DNA from: Bacteroidia bacterium
GTDB taxonomy: Bacteria; Bacteroidota; Bacteroidia; NS11-12g; UBA955
Assembly (NCBI GenBank): GCA_014376345.1
Contig: JACMRS010000337.1
Location: 1 to 7,478, forward strand
DNA: 7,478 bases
Reading direction: 5' to 3'
Shown here: positions 1 through 7,029 of the stretch, in pieces
How the letters are laid out: each line of letters starts with the position of its first letter
Numbering within the stretch: position 1 is the stretch's first letter
Notes under the pieces: generated by a model
Seen by the model: only the letters and a program-made list of their open reading frames with translations
Told to the model about the DNA's origin: nothing
Databases searched by the model: none
Program-made: the position numbers and the translations under genes

Positions 1-199
1 ATCTAGTGTTTACTGTGATTTGGATGATTTGTTACAATCAAAATGGTTATTTATTTAAGTATTGCAAAAAATTAAATATAACGTTTTTATCAGAATTCAA
101 CTAAATTTTGTGCTGCATTAAGTCCAATTAAATTATTAATTCATGTTTATTAATCAAAACAATCACAATATTTTTTATCTTTACAACATTACTTCTTTT
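1..199. other. 5' non-coding region upstream of mltG, possibly with the tail of an upstream gene
   Basis: This AT-rich stretch has no gene I can identify. Reading the + strand in frame 2, an 18-codon open stretch runs from the window edge to a TAA at 56-58 and ends in residues like LLQSKWLFI. It could be the C-terminus of an upstream gene, but it is too short to assign. Frame 3 is open for 34 codons to a TAA at 102-104, with a composition that looks random. Candidate Bacteroidota-type -7 elements here are imperfect: TAAATTTTG at 102-110 (one extra spacer base) and TATCTTTA at 176-183 (one mismatch to TAnnTTTG). No hairpin terminator is visible. Confidence 0.4.
176..183 (+). promoter_or_regulatory. 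Weak -7-like element before mltG
   Basis: TATCTTTA matches the Bacteroidota -7 consensus TAnnTTTG at all fixed positions except the last base. It lies 16 bases before the ATG at 200. If used, transcription would begin near 188-190, which would exclude the in-frame ATG at 143 and fit the shorter MltG start. No TTG-type -33 element stands at the expected spacing, so in such AT-rich sequence this may be chance. Confidence 0.2.
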
Positions 200-1249
200 A
201 TGACCGCTCCTAAAAAAAACCGGAAGACAATCAGAATCATATTTGTTTCTGTGATTGTTATCTTAGCACTAGCTGCCCTGACATCCTACACAATGGTGAA
301 AGGAAAAGCCATTACAATAGATTCTCAAAAATATCTGGTGCTGCCCGCCGGCTCAACTCTGGCTGATCTGGAAAACAGACTGGTGAATGAGTTCGGATTA
401 AAATACCCGAAAGCATTTCATATTCTTGCACAAAAAATGAATCTGGGAAAACATTTGCGGGCAGGAAGATACACGCTGATGCCGGGCATGAATAATCTGG
501 AAATAGTGAGACATATCAGAAGCGGAGGTTTGCGTACAACAGATCTTGTAATCAGAGGACTGATGAGCAAACGTGATCTGTGTAATCTTCTTGGAAAAAA
601 CCTTGAACCCGATGCTGAAGATTATATGTATTACCTGAGTTCTATAGATACAGCAAGACTGCATGGCTTCAACGACAGCAACAGTCTTTGTATGGTAATT
701 CCGGACACCTACAATGTTTACTGGATGTCGAACCCTGATGATTTATTCAAAAAGCTTTACGGTGCTTATAAAAAGTACTGGAACGAAACCAGGTTACAAA
801 AAGCAAAAGCAGCCGGACTTACCCCTGTTCAGGTTTCTATTTTAGCTTCTATTGTTGACAAAGAAACTTCTAAAGAAGATGAAATGGCAACAGTGGCGGG
901 ATTGTATATAAACAGATTAAAACAGGGCATTAAATTGCAATCAGACCCTACCGTTAAATACGCTATTGACAGTCCGCTTTTAAAAAGAATTTATGACAAA
1001 CACACAAATTTCCCTTCTCCTTACAACACCTATTACGTAAAAGGATTACCACCGGGGCCGCTTTGTATTCCAAGTATGCAATCATTAAATGCAGTATTAA
1101 ATTATCAGGAACACAACTATATTTTTATGTGTGCAAAACCTGATTTTTCAGGGTATCATAATTTTGCAGTCACCGATAAAGAACATGCGCTAAATGCAAA
1201 ACGTTACCATGATGCACTTGACAGGCTTAAAGCTAGTCAGGGTCAATAA
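200..1249 (+). CDS. mltG: Endolytic murein transglycosylase MltG (YceG-like)
   Basis: MltG is an inner-membrane lytic transglycosylase that cuts nascent peptidoglycan strands and is thought to set glycan length by releasing newly made strands from the synthesis machinery. From the ATG at 200 the protein has 349 residues: a short basic N-terminus (PKKNRK), one membrane segment at about 13-30, a LysM-like region at about 45-115, and the YceG catalytic domain. Diagnostic motifs are IPDTYNVYW (about 168-176), ILASIVDKET (214-223), INRL, LQSDPTV and NTYYVKGLPPGP. The Glu of KET (residue 222) aligns with catalytic Glu218 of the E. coli enzyme; the preceding acidic position, usually Glu, is Asp here. 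An in-frame ATG at 143 would add 19 residues (MFINQNN...), rich in Asn and aromatics and unlike a cytoplasmic lead, so I prefer 200. It is the first gene of a + strand cluster, with trmD 23 bp downstream. Confidence 0.93.
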   Translation: MTAPKKNRKTIRIIFVSVIVILALAALTSYTMVKGKAITIDSQKYLVLPAGSTLADLENRLVNEFGLKYPKAFHILAQKMNLGKHLRAGRYTLMPGMNNLEIVRHIRSGGLRTTDLVIRGLMSKRDLCNLLGKNLEPDAEDYMYYLSSIDTARLHGFNDSNSLCMVIPDTYNVYWMSNPDDLFKKLYGAYKKYWNETRLQKAKAAGLTPVQVSILASIVDKETSKEDEMATVAGLYINRLKQGIKLQSDPTVKYAIDSPLLKRIYDKHTNFPSPYNTYYVKGLPPGPLCIPSMQSLNAVLNYQEHNYIFMCAKPDFSGYHNFAVTDKEHALNAKRYHDALDRLKASQGQ

Positions 1250-1257
1250 AAAAAGCA

Positions 1258-1265
1258 TAACTTTG
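1258..1265 (+). promoter_or_regulatory. Bacteroidota-type -7 element before trmD
   Basis: TAACTTTG, followed by C, is a perfect match to the Bacteroidota sigma factor -7 consensus TAnnTTTG, and it lies in the 23-bp gap between mltG and trmD. Its last base is 7 bases before the trmD ATG, so a start site at the usual distance would fall on or next to the ATG, giving a leaderless or almost leaderless transcript. I see no TTG -33 element at 17-23 bp upstream, where the sequence is the A-rich end of mltG; this lowers the confidence. Confidence 0.45.
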
Positions 1266-1272
1266 CTGCCCG

Positions 1273-1956
1273 ATGCGCATAGACATTATTACAGTACAAC
1301 CTCCCCTACTTGAAAGTCCGCTCGGGCATTCAATAATCAGGCGCGCTCAGGAAAAAGGACTGGCACAAATCGTCATTCACAACTTGCGTGATTATGCGAT
1401 TAACAAACACGGTCAGGTTGATGATTACCAATTTGGTGGCGGTGCAGGAATGGTTTTAATGTGCGAGCCGATTGCGACTCTAATGGACAAACTTCTTGCA
1501 GAAAGAACCTACGATGAGGTAATTTACACTGCCCCGGATGGTGAAATATTTGATCAGCCAATGGCGAATTCTCTCTCTTTAAAAAAGAATCTGATTATTT
1601 TATGTGGCCATTATAAAGGTATCGATGAGCGCATTCGTGAATATTATATCACTAAAGAGATTTCAATTGGAAATTTTGTACTGACAGGTGGTGAACTACC
1701 TGCAGCCATTATTTCAGATTGTATTATCAGACTTTTACCCGGTGTTTTGGGAAATGAAGAATCAGCATTATTCGATTCTTTTCAGGATAACTTACTTGCA
1801 CCTCCTGCTTATACAAGACCTTCTGACTTTCGCGGCATGAAAGTACCTGAAGTCTTGCTGAGCGGTAATTTCAGACTGATTGAAGAATGGCGCATGGAGC
1901 AGGCAATTGAAAAAACAAATCAAAAAAGACCGGAGATGAATTCCGGCGAAAATTAA
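1273..1956 (+). CDS. trmD: tRNA (guanine37-N1)-methyltransferase TrmD
   Basis: TrmD is a SPOUT-class methyltransferase that uses S-adenosylmethionine to make m1G at position 37, next to the anticodon, in tRNAs reading CNN and some other codons. This prevents +1 frameshifting and is usually essential. The 227-residue protein starts with the classic MRIDIITV and carries HNLRDYA, VDDYQFGGGAGMVL (about 50-63), CGHYKGIDERIREY (about 111-124), SIGNFVLTGGELPA (about 132-145, the trefoil-knot AdoMet site), an Asp a few residues later in the ISDCIIRLLPGVLG stretch (the general-base position), YTRPSDFRG and VPEVLLSGN. It is shorter than the E. coli protein (255 residues), as is usual in Bacteroidota. 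The gene normally neighbours rpsP-rimM-rplS in many bacteria; here it sits between mltG and an exonuclease gene, 11 bp before the latter. Confidence 0.97.
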   Translation: MRIDIITVQPPLLESPLGHSIIRRAQEKGLAQIVIHNLRDYAINKHGQVDDYQFGGGAGMVLMCEPIATLMDKLLAERTYDEVIYTAPDGEIFDQPMANSLSLKKNLIILCGHYKGIDERIREYYITKEISIGNFVLTGGELPAAIISDCIIRLLPGVLGNEESALFDSFQDNLLAPPAYTRPSDFRGMKVPEVLLSGNFRLIEEWRMEQAIEKTNQKRPEMNSGEN

Positions 1957-1967
1957 TTTATAAAAAT

Positions 1968-2744
1968 ATGAGTTTAGTACTTACCCGACCACTGGTTATT
2001 TTCGACCTTGAAACTACAGGCATCAATACTTCTTACGACAGAATCGTAGAACTTTATCTGATAAAAGTTAATCCCGACGGAAGCAAAGAAACTGTAGAGC
2101 AACGACTGAATCCGGGCAGACCGATTCCGCCTGAATCATCTGCAATCCATGGTATCTACGATCACCATGTTGCCAACGAACCAACATTTAAAGACAAAGC
2201 CGTAGAGTACAATAATTTCTTGAAAAATTGTGATTTTGCAGGATTCAACAGCAACAAATTTGATTTCCCAATGCTGGTAGAAGAGTTTTACAGAGCAGAT
2301 ATTGATTTCGAAACAGACAGCAGAAAATTTGTTGATGCACAACGCATATTTCATTTAATGGAGCCAAGAAATTTGTCTGCTGCATATAAATATTACTGTG
2401 AAAAAGACCTTGAAAATGCGCACTCAGCAAAAGCTGATACTGAAGCAACCTGGGAAATTATTCAGTCGCAACTAGTTAAATATAACAACCTGGAAAGCAA
2501 TGTAGATTTCCTGCATAATTTCTGCGGACAAAGTAATTTAGTTGACCTTGCAGGAAGAATAGTTTACAACGAAAAAAAGCAGCCTGTTTTCAATTTCGGA
2601 AAACACAAAGGCAAACCTGTAACTGAAGTTATGAAATCTGAACCAAGCTATTATGATTGGATGATGAAGGGTGATTTTCCATTACAAACTAAAAAAGTTC
2701 TTACAAAATTAAAGTTGAATCAGCTCAATACGAATGGCTTCTAA
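1968..2744 (+). CDS. DEDDh 3'-5' exonuclease with ExoX-like C-terminal region
   Basis: This is a DnaQ-superfamily exonuclease predicted to remove nucleotides from 3' ends through two-metal catalysis. All five DEDDh residues are visible in the 258-residue protein: Asp13 and Glu15 in IFDLETTGI (Exo I), Asp99 in GFNSNKFDF (Exo II), and His152 and Asp157 in AHSAKADTEAT (Exo III). After the roughly 170-residue catalytic domain comes a linker and a second conserved patch, FNFGKHKGKPVTEV (about 208-221) followed by YYDWMMKGDFP. It resembles the small C-terminal module of exodeoxyribonuclease X-like proteins. The substrate cannot be told from sequence: a DNA repair or proofreading role, or an RNase T/oligoribonuclease-like role, are all possible, but the C-terminal module favours DNA. 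It is not the Pol III epsilon subunit with certainty. It starts 11 bp after trmD, and its last codons overlap the next gene by 11 bp. Confidence 0.88.
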   Translation: MSLVLTRPLVIFDLETTGINTSYDRIVELYLIKVNPDGSKETVEQRLNPGRPIPPESSAIHGIYDHHVANEPTFKDKAVEYNNFLKNCDFAGFNSNKFDFPMLVEEFYRADIDFETDSRKFVDAQRIFHLMEPRNLSAAYKYYCEKDLENAHSAKADTEATWEIIQSQLVKYNNLESNVDFLHNFCGQSNLVDLAGRIVYNEKKQPVFNFGKHKGKPVTEVMKSEPSYYDWMMKGDFPLQTKKVLTKLKLNQLNTNGF

Positions 2745-3462
2745 AAATACATTTAAAAGCTGGATCATTTATGAAGATGACAACCTGTTGATGGTAAATA
2801 AACCCGCAGGTATTTCTTCATTGCATGAAAGAAACGACACTGAAATCACATCAGTTATAGGACTGGCAAGGGATTACAGTGGCGATATCCAACTTTGTCA
2901 CCGCCTGGACAGAGAAACTTCAGGATGTTTGCTGATGGCTAAAACTCCTGAAACATACAGGCATATTGCCATGCAGTTTGAAAGAAGAAAAATCAAAAAA
3001 AAATACCATGCAATAGTTGAAGGAAATATTGAATTTGAAAATCTTGAAGTGAATCTGCCTTTATTTACAGACAGCAAACGCAGAGTTCAGGTAAGTCACA
3101 AAAACGGAAAAGATTCACTGACGATATTTAACACACTTAAAACATACGAGCATTTTAGTTTAATTGAATGTGAACCTGTAACAGGCAGACTGCATCAGAT
3201 TCGTGTGCATTTAGCATCGCAAAATGCACGAATTGTTGCTGATGAACAATATGGAGGCAAACTCCCCTATTTGTCTAGAATGAAAAGAAAATTTAAACTT
3301 TCAAAAGCCAATGAAAATGAATCACCGATTTTAAATCGCGTTGCTTTGCATTCTTTCAGTCTTGGTTTTGAGGATATTGAAAACAAACCAATGCATTTCG
3401 AATCAGCCTATCCAAAGGATCTTGAAGTTTTTGTAAAGTTATTAGAGAAGTACGATTCTTAA
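2734..3462 (+). CDS. RluA-family RNA pseudouridine synthase, without S4 domain
   Basis: The enzyme isomerises specific uridines to pseudouridine in rRNA or tRNA. The 242-residue protein is a single catalytic domain: YEDDNLLMVNKPAG (about 13-26) is the family's motif I region, CHRLDRETSGCLLMAK (about 55-70) contains the catalytic Asp59, and GRLHQIRVHLA (151-161) is the RTHQIRVH motif with Leu in place of the usual Thr. The ADEQYGG stretch and the later LHSFSLGF complete the RluA pattern. There is no N-terminal S4 RNA-binding domain, as in RluA and TruC and unlike RluC/RluD, so the target nucleotide cannot be named. The ATG lies within the last codons of the exonuclease gene, in a different frame, which suggests translational coupling. 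It is the last gene of the + strand cluster. Confidence 0.92.
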   Translation: MASKNTFKSWIIYEDDNLLMVNKPAGISSLHERNDTEITSVIGLARDYSGDIQLCHRLDRETSGCLLMAKTPETYRHIAMQFERRKIKKKYHAIVEGNIEFENLEVNLPLFTDSKRRVQVSHKNGKDSLTIFNTLKTYEHFSLIECEPVTGRLHQIRVHLASQNARIVADEQYGGKLPYLSRMKRKFKLSKANENESPILNRVALHSFSLGFEDIENKPMHFESAYPKDLEVFVKLLEKYDS

Positions 3463-3587
3463 AACGCCTACCGATAGCTTGTAGTTAAAACAGGAAAATT
3501 TTACAGTAATTTAAAGCATCAAAGAATTCATGTTGTATAAATTTAAAATTATTATACTGTTAAACATTGCTGTGTTCAATTATAATT
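3463..3587. other. Convergent intergenic spacer
   Basis: This AT-rich 125-bp spacer separates the 3' ends of the pseudouridine synthase gene (+) and the lipoprotein gene (-). The only inverted repeat I find of any size is gtataa at 3535-3540 with ttatac at 3552-3557, a 6-bp A/T-rich stem around an 11-base loop and with no following T-tract, so it is not a convincing terminator. No open frame of note is present. Confidence 0.5.
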
Positions 3588-4289
3588 TTATTTTAAATCA
3601 ATTGACCTCAAATAGTATTTTTTCTCAATGATGAATAAATTTCCGAGAGAATCATTACTAACAATTTCATCTTTAAAACTAACTAATCCAATATTTTTTG
3701 TAAAATAAAATGATGATGTATATTTAGTGTTTTGAATAAATGGATTGGTTTGACTTTCTGATCTTACAATATCAGACTTAAATACTTTAAAATTACCATA
3801 AGGTACAATTATATTTCTCAACCCCGGATAAAAAGCAGTAGCTACATTAGGGTGAAAAGGTAAAGCATTATATTTAAAACATTCAGATTCTGATGCGCTC
3901 GAATCAAAATTTTTCATATCATATAATGGTATAAGTGATGAAAAATAATACCAGTACATTGTATATTTATTAATTGGCCTGTTGCCGATAATAAATGAAT
4001 TGAATGCATTAAAATAATCAGGATTATCATCAAAGCTGCAAAGAAAGAAAGTGTCCGCTCCGAAAGTCATAGCTGTATCTTTATAAACTTTAAAAGTCTT
4101 GGTACCCTCTACAATTCTTATTGCATTGCTGTCTTTAGTATAATCGAAAGTCCATATATTGCCAGTTTTTAAAGGCATAAATAAAGTAGCATCAGGATAT
4201 GAAGGATTAGTCACAGTGGGGGTGTCAGGCTTTTTACATCTTGCCAGACACCCCACGATCAATAGAAATATGAATGTATTTTTAATCAT
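3588..4289 (-). CDS. Predicted outer-membrane or surface lipoprotein of unknown function
   Basis: I do not recognise a named family. The 233-residue product, read from the ATG at 4289 (a TTG codon just before it is an unlikely start), begins MIKNTFIFLLIVGC, a lipoprotein signal peptide: Lys3, a hydrophobic core, and a lipobox IVGC with Cys14 as the predicted lipidated residue. A second Cys at 18 is preceded by Arg and is a poorer lipobox, though the following CKKPDTP looks like a Bacteroidota lipoprotein start. The mature part opens with LFMPLKTGNIWTFDY and ends with a SSFYFTKNIGLVSFKDE stretch, a layout I associate with uncharacterised Bacteroidota lipoproteins of beta-rich type; this is a family impression, not a search result. 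No transmembrane segment follows the signal. It lies 76 bp after recN and appears more AT-rich than its neighbours, so it may be an accessory gene with its own promoter. Confidence 0.78.
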   Translation of the reverse strand: MIKNTFIFLLIVGCLARCKKPDTPTVTNPSYPDATLFMPLKTGNIWTFDYTKDSNAIRIVEGTKTFKVYKDTAMTFGADTFFLCSFDDNPDYFNAFNSFIIGNRPINKYTMYWYYFSSLIPLYDMKNFDSSASESECFKYNALPFHPNVATAFYPGLRNIIVPYGNFKVFKSDIVRSESQTNPFIQNTKYTSSFYFTKNIGLVSFKDEIVSNDSLGNLFIIEKKYYLRSIDLK

Positions 4290-4365
4290 CAAATGTTAAA
4301 TCAAAAATTACCATTGACATAATTCTTTATTTCAATTAAATATTTGAATAGTAATAAAAATCCAT

Positions 4366-6027
4366 CTAACCCATCAACAATTCTTTTGCATTCGCAAGTG
4401 CATTGTCGCCTGGGTTATTACCGGATAATATCTTCGCCACTTCGATAATTCTTTCTTCCGGAGTTAGCTTTTTAATACTTGTTGATACTTTGCCTTCAAT
4501 ATCTGATTTATAAATAAAGAAATGCTGATCTCCCTTTGATGCAACTTGCGGTAAATGCGTTACTGCAATTACCTGGTGGCCCTTCCCTAACTGATGCATC
4601 ATCAGTCCGATTTTATGCGCTACTTCACCTGAAACTCCGGTATCTATCTCATCAAAAATTAGAGTTGGCAAACTCGAATTTTCTGCAATCACAGATTTAA
4701 AACACAGTGCAAGTCGTGAAAGTTCACCACCTGAAGCTACCTTATTTAAAGGCTGTGGTGGCATACCTGCATTTGCTGTAAAGTAAAAACGAATGGTATC
4801 GCTTCCCGCTTCATTATAATGCCCCTCCGGCATTTGTTCTGCACTAATTGTAAATTCAGCTTGTTTCAACTCCAGATCTTCAAGCATTCCTGATATTTTC
4901 TTCTCAATTAATGGAATTACCTTCTTTCTTGCTTTTGAAATTTTAGATGCCTCCGATGCAAGTCCTGCTGCAGATTTAACTACATCAAGTTCTGTGCGCT
5001 CCAACTCCTCATCAATATTTCCAATTTCAAGAAGCTGCGATGATATATCGCCAAATATTTTTTCTAATTCATCCAGATCATTGGCACCATGTTTTCTTTT
5101 CAGTGTCTGAAGTAGTTGCAACCTTTCATTTAAATGGTTAAGTTTTGCCGGATCTGCATTTGAAGCACTTCTTAATGCTTCCATTTCACGCGAAAGATCC
5201 TTTGCCTCAATTGCAAGCTGAGACAATCTGTTATAAGCAGTTTCAAGTGCTGCACTTAAATTACTAATTGGTTTTATTCTGTTTTTTAATTCAGTAACCT
5301 GATCAGAAATACTTTGTTCTTCACCATATAATTTTTCAGCTACATAAGCTGCTTGAGTATCAATTTCATCGGCGTTACTGAGAACAGCAAGTTGCTTTTC
5401 CATTTCTTCCTCTTCGCCCGATTTAAAACCGGCTACATCCAACTCATTACTCAGAAATTCGAGGTAATCTTTTTCTTTTATCAGTCTGCTTTGTGATTGT
5501 TTCAATGCATCAAGCGCATGCAGCTTTTTTAAATGCTGCCTGTAAAGCTGTCCGAATTTATTTGATTGCTCTGTAATTCCTGCAAAAGCATCTACCAATC
5601 CTGTTTGAAATTCACTTGTATTTAATGCAGTATTTTCATGTTGAGAGTGAATATTTACAAGCCTTCCGGAAAGACTTCTTAAAACCGCAAGTTGTACAGG
5701 ACTATCATTAATAAAAGTTCGGGATTTGCCGGCGGGATTAATTTCTCTTCTGATAATTACTTCATCAGAATAATCGATATCCAGTTCTGCAAATGCTTTT
5801 TCAAGATCATACCCAGCAACATCAAACAAGCCTTCAACTATGCATTTTTCACCAAATTCTGACTGTGTGCGAATACCACCTCTTTCACCTAATATCAAAC
5901 TCAAAGCATCAAGAAGAATACTTTTTCCGGCACCTGTTTCTCCTGTTATAATATTCAGTCCTTTACCGGGAACGAAAGTGAGTTCCCTGATAAGAGCAAA
6001 ATTTCTGATTCTTAATTCTTTTAGCAT
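4366..6027 (-). CDS. recN: DNA repair protein RecN
   Basis: RecN is an SMC-like ATPase that acts at DNA double-strand breaks together with RecA, thought to hold DNA ends or sister molecules together. At 553 residues it has the same length as E. coli RecN. It starts MLKELRIRNFALIRELTF, followed by Walker A GETGAGKS (29-36). A long Lys/Glu/Leu-rich middle section (about 150-390) forms the coiled-coil arms. The C-terminal half of the ATPase has the ABC signature ASGGELSRLAL (431-441), Walker B with catalytic DE (LIFDEIDTGVSG; Asp459, Glu460) and the switch His in VTHLPQVAS (His491). All nucleotide-site motifs look intact. It follows pfkA by 15 bp on the same strand, so co-transcription is likely. 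No SOS-type operator could be recognised in that short gap, and transcription is probably set by the pfkA promoter. Confidence 0.97.
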   Translation of the reverse strand: MLKELRIRNFALIRELTFVPGKGLNIITGETGAGKSILLDALSLILGERGGIRTQSEFGEKCIVEGLFDVAGYDLEKAFAELDIDYSDEVIIRREINPAGKSRTFINDSPVQLAVLRSLSGRLVNIHSQHENTALNTSEFQTGLVDAFAGITEQSNKFGQLYRQHLKKLHALDALKQSQSRLIKEKDYLEFLSNELDVAGFKSGEEEEMEKQLAVLSNADEIDTQAAYVAEKLYGEEQSISDQVTELKNRIKPISNLSAALETAYNRLSQLAIEAKDLSREMEALRSASNADPAKLNHLNERLQLLQTLKRKHGANDLDELEKIFGDISSQLLEIGNIDEELERTELDVVKSAAGLASEASKISKARKKVIPLIEKKISGMLEDLELKQAEFTISAEQMPEGHYNEAGSDTIRFYFTANAGMPPQPLNKVASGGELSRLALCFKSVIAENSSLPTLIFDEIDTGVSGEVAHKIGLMMHQLGKGHQVIAVTHLPQVASKGDQHFFIYKSDIEGKVSTSIKKLTPEERIIEVAKILSGNNPGDNALANAKELLMG

Positions 6028-6042
6028 AACGAGGTTTTATTA

Positions 6043-7014
6043 TTAAGAACTCAGCACACTTGCAAGGTTCCATAATGTGGGGTTAATTTCTTTTCTTTTG
6101 CCTATTGCTTCCTCAAAAGAAGTCAACACAACTTTATTATTTACCAGTCCAACACATTTTGAAGATTCTCCTTTTAAAAGATTTTCAACAGCTGCATTGC
6201 CAAGCACTGATGCCAGTATTCTGTCGTTTGCAGTGGGACTACCTCCTCTTTGTAAATGACCTAACACGGATACTTTTTCATCAACATGCGGAAATTCCTT
6301 TTTGAATTTTTCAGCAATTTCAAAGGCTCTTCCAAGTTTTTCACCTTCTGCAACAACGATAATAGAGAACTGTTTATTTTTACGCCGTTTGCTTTTAAAA
6401 TGTTCTATTAGTAAGTCATAATCATTGTCAATTTCCGGGAGTAAAATTCCTTCGGCACCTCCGGCAATTCCTGAATTGAGGGCAATAAAACCTGAATCGC
6501 GTCCCATCACTTCAATAAAAAAAACTCGGTTATGAGAATCAGCGGAATCGCGTATTCTGTCAATGGCCCAAAGAGCAGTATTTACAGCAGTATCATACCC
6601 AATTGTAAAATCAGTGCCGTACAAATCATTGTCAATAGTACCCGGGCAACCAATACTGGGAATTCCAAAATCCTTTTCAAATTCGATAGCACCTGTATAG
6701 GTACCATTTCCACCAATAACAATTAGACCTTCAATGTCATGTTTAAGAAGATTTTCATGGGCTTTTTTACGGCCTTCGGGTTGCATAAAATCCATACATC
6801 TTGCACTTTTCAGAATAGTGCCACCATATTGAATAATATTAGCTACATCATGTTTTTCAAGACGCGTAAACTCATTGTCTACCATTCCCTGATAGCCACG
6901 TTTTATTCCATGCACTTCAACCTTATGCGAAACTGCCGTTCTCACTACTGCGCGGATACAAGCATTCATGCCTGGCGAATCGCCTCCGGACGTCAATACT
7001 CCAATGGATTTCAT
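6043..7014 (-). CDS. pfkA: ATP-dependent 6-phosphofructokinase
   Basis: PfkA phosphorylates fructose 6-phosphate to fructose 1,6-bisphosphate, the committing step of glycolysis, as a cytosolic homotetramer. The 323-residue protein begins MKSIGVLTSGGDSPGMNA, the ATP-site opening. Arg72 in KSARC, PGTIDND with catalytic Asp128 (Asp127 of mature E. coli numbering), SHNR, EVMGRDSG and the PFK signature GHLQRGGSPTANDR are present. Gly104 and the Gly of PGTIDND are the residues typical of ATP-using rather than pyrophosphate-using enzymes. Arg21 and Arg25, allosteric-site positions in E. coli PfkA, are kept. The unusual point is GGNGT at 101-105: Asn103 replaces the Asp that helps bind Mg-ATP, and Lys replaces Arg at the position of Arg243. 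A longer in-frame start at 7065 would place codons inside the upstream terminator hairpin, so 7014 is chosen. recN follows by 15 bp. Confidence 0.96.
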   Translation of the reverse strand: MKSIGVLTSGGDSPGMNACIRAVVRTAVSHKVEVHGIKRGYQGMVDNEFTRLEKHDVANIIQYGGTILKSARCMDFMQPEGRKKAHENLLKHDIEGLIVIGGNGTYTGAIEFEKDFGIPSIGCPGTIDNDLYGTDFTIGYDTAVNTALWAIDRIRDSADSHNRVFFIEVMGRDSGFIALNSGIAGGAEGILLPEIDNDYDLLIEHFKSKRRKNKQFSIIVVAEGEKLGRAFEIAEKFKKEFPHVDEKVSVLGHLQRGGSPTANDRILASVLGNAAVENLLKGESSKCVGLVNNKVVLTSFEEAIGKRKEINPTLWNLASVLSS

Positions 7015-7018
7015 TTTA

Positions 7019-7026
7019 CAAATATC
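7019..7026 (-). promoter_or_regulatory. Possible -7 element for pfkA
   Basis: On the - strand this reads GATATTTG, which matches TAnnTTTG except at the first base. Its last base is 4 bases before the pfkA ATG (7014), so if it is used the mRNA would be leaderless. It lies just beyond the T-tract of the upstream terminator. There is no visible -33 TTG element, so the call is weak; an independent promoter is nevertheless expected here because of the terminator. Confidence 0.25.
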
Positions 7027-7029
7027 AAT

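Noticed and set aside
143..199. N-terminal extension of MltG from the ATG at 143
   Set aside because: The 19 extra residues look like translated AT-rich non-coding DNA, and the ATG at 200 gives the usual basic lead followed by a membrane segment. It cannot be fully excluded without mapping.
398..664. Minus-strand open frame of 88 codons inside mltG
   Set aside because: It is antisense to the conserved mltG coding sequence and gives a Cys/His/Ser-rich product of no family resemblance; it is a shadow frame.
1930..1946. Inverted repeat ccgga/tccgg at the end of trmD as a terminator
   Set aside because: The stem is only 5 bp, it lies inside the coding sequence and no T-tract follows; the next gene starts 11 bp after trmD.
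3535..3557. A/T-rich inverted repeat in the convergent spacer as a bidirectional terminator
   Set aside because: The stem is 6 bp of mainly A/T pairs with an 11-base loop and no T-run, so it is expected by chance in such AT-rich sequence.
4290..4365. Promoter for the lipoprotein gene (TAATTTTTG and TAACATTTG on the - strand)
   Set aside because: Both have three rather than two bases between TA and TTTG, and lie in very AT-rich sequence; neither is better than chance without start-site data.
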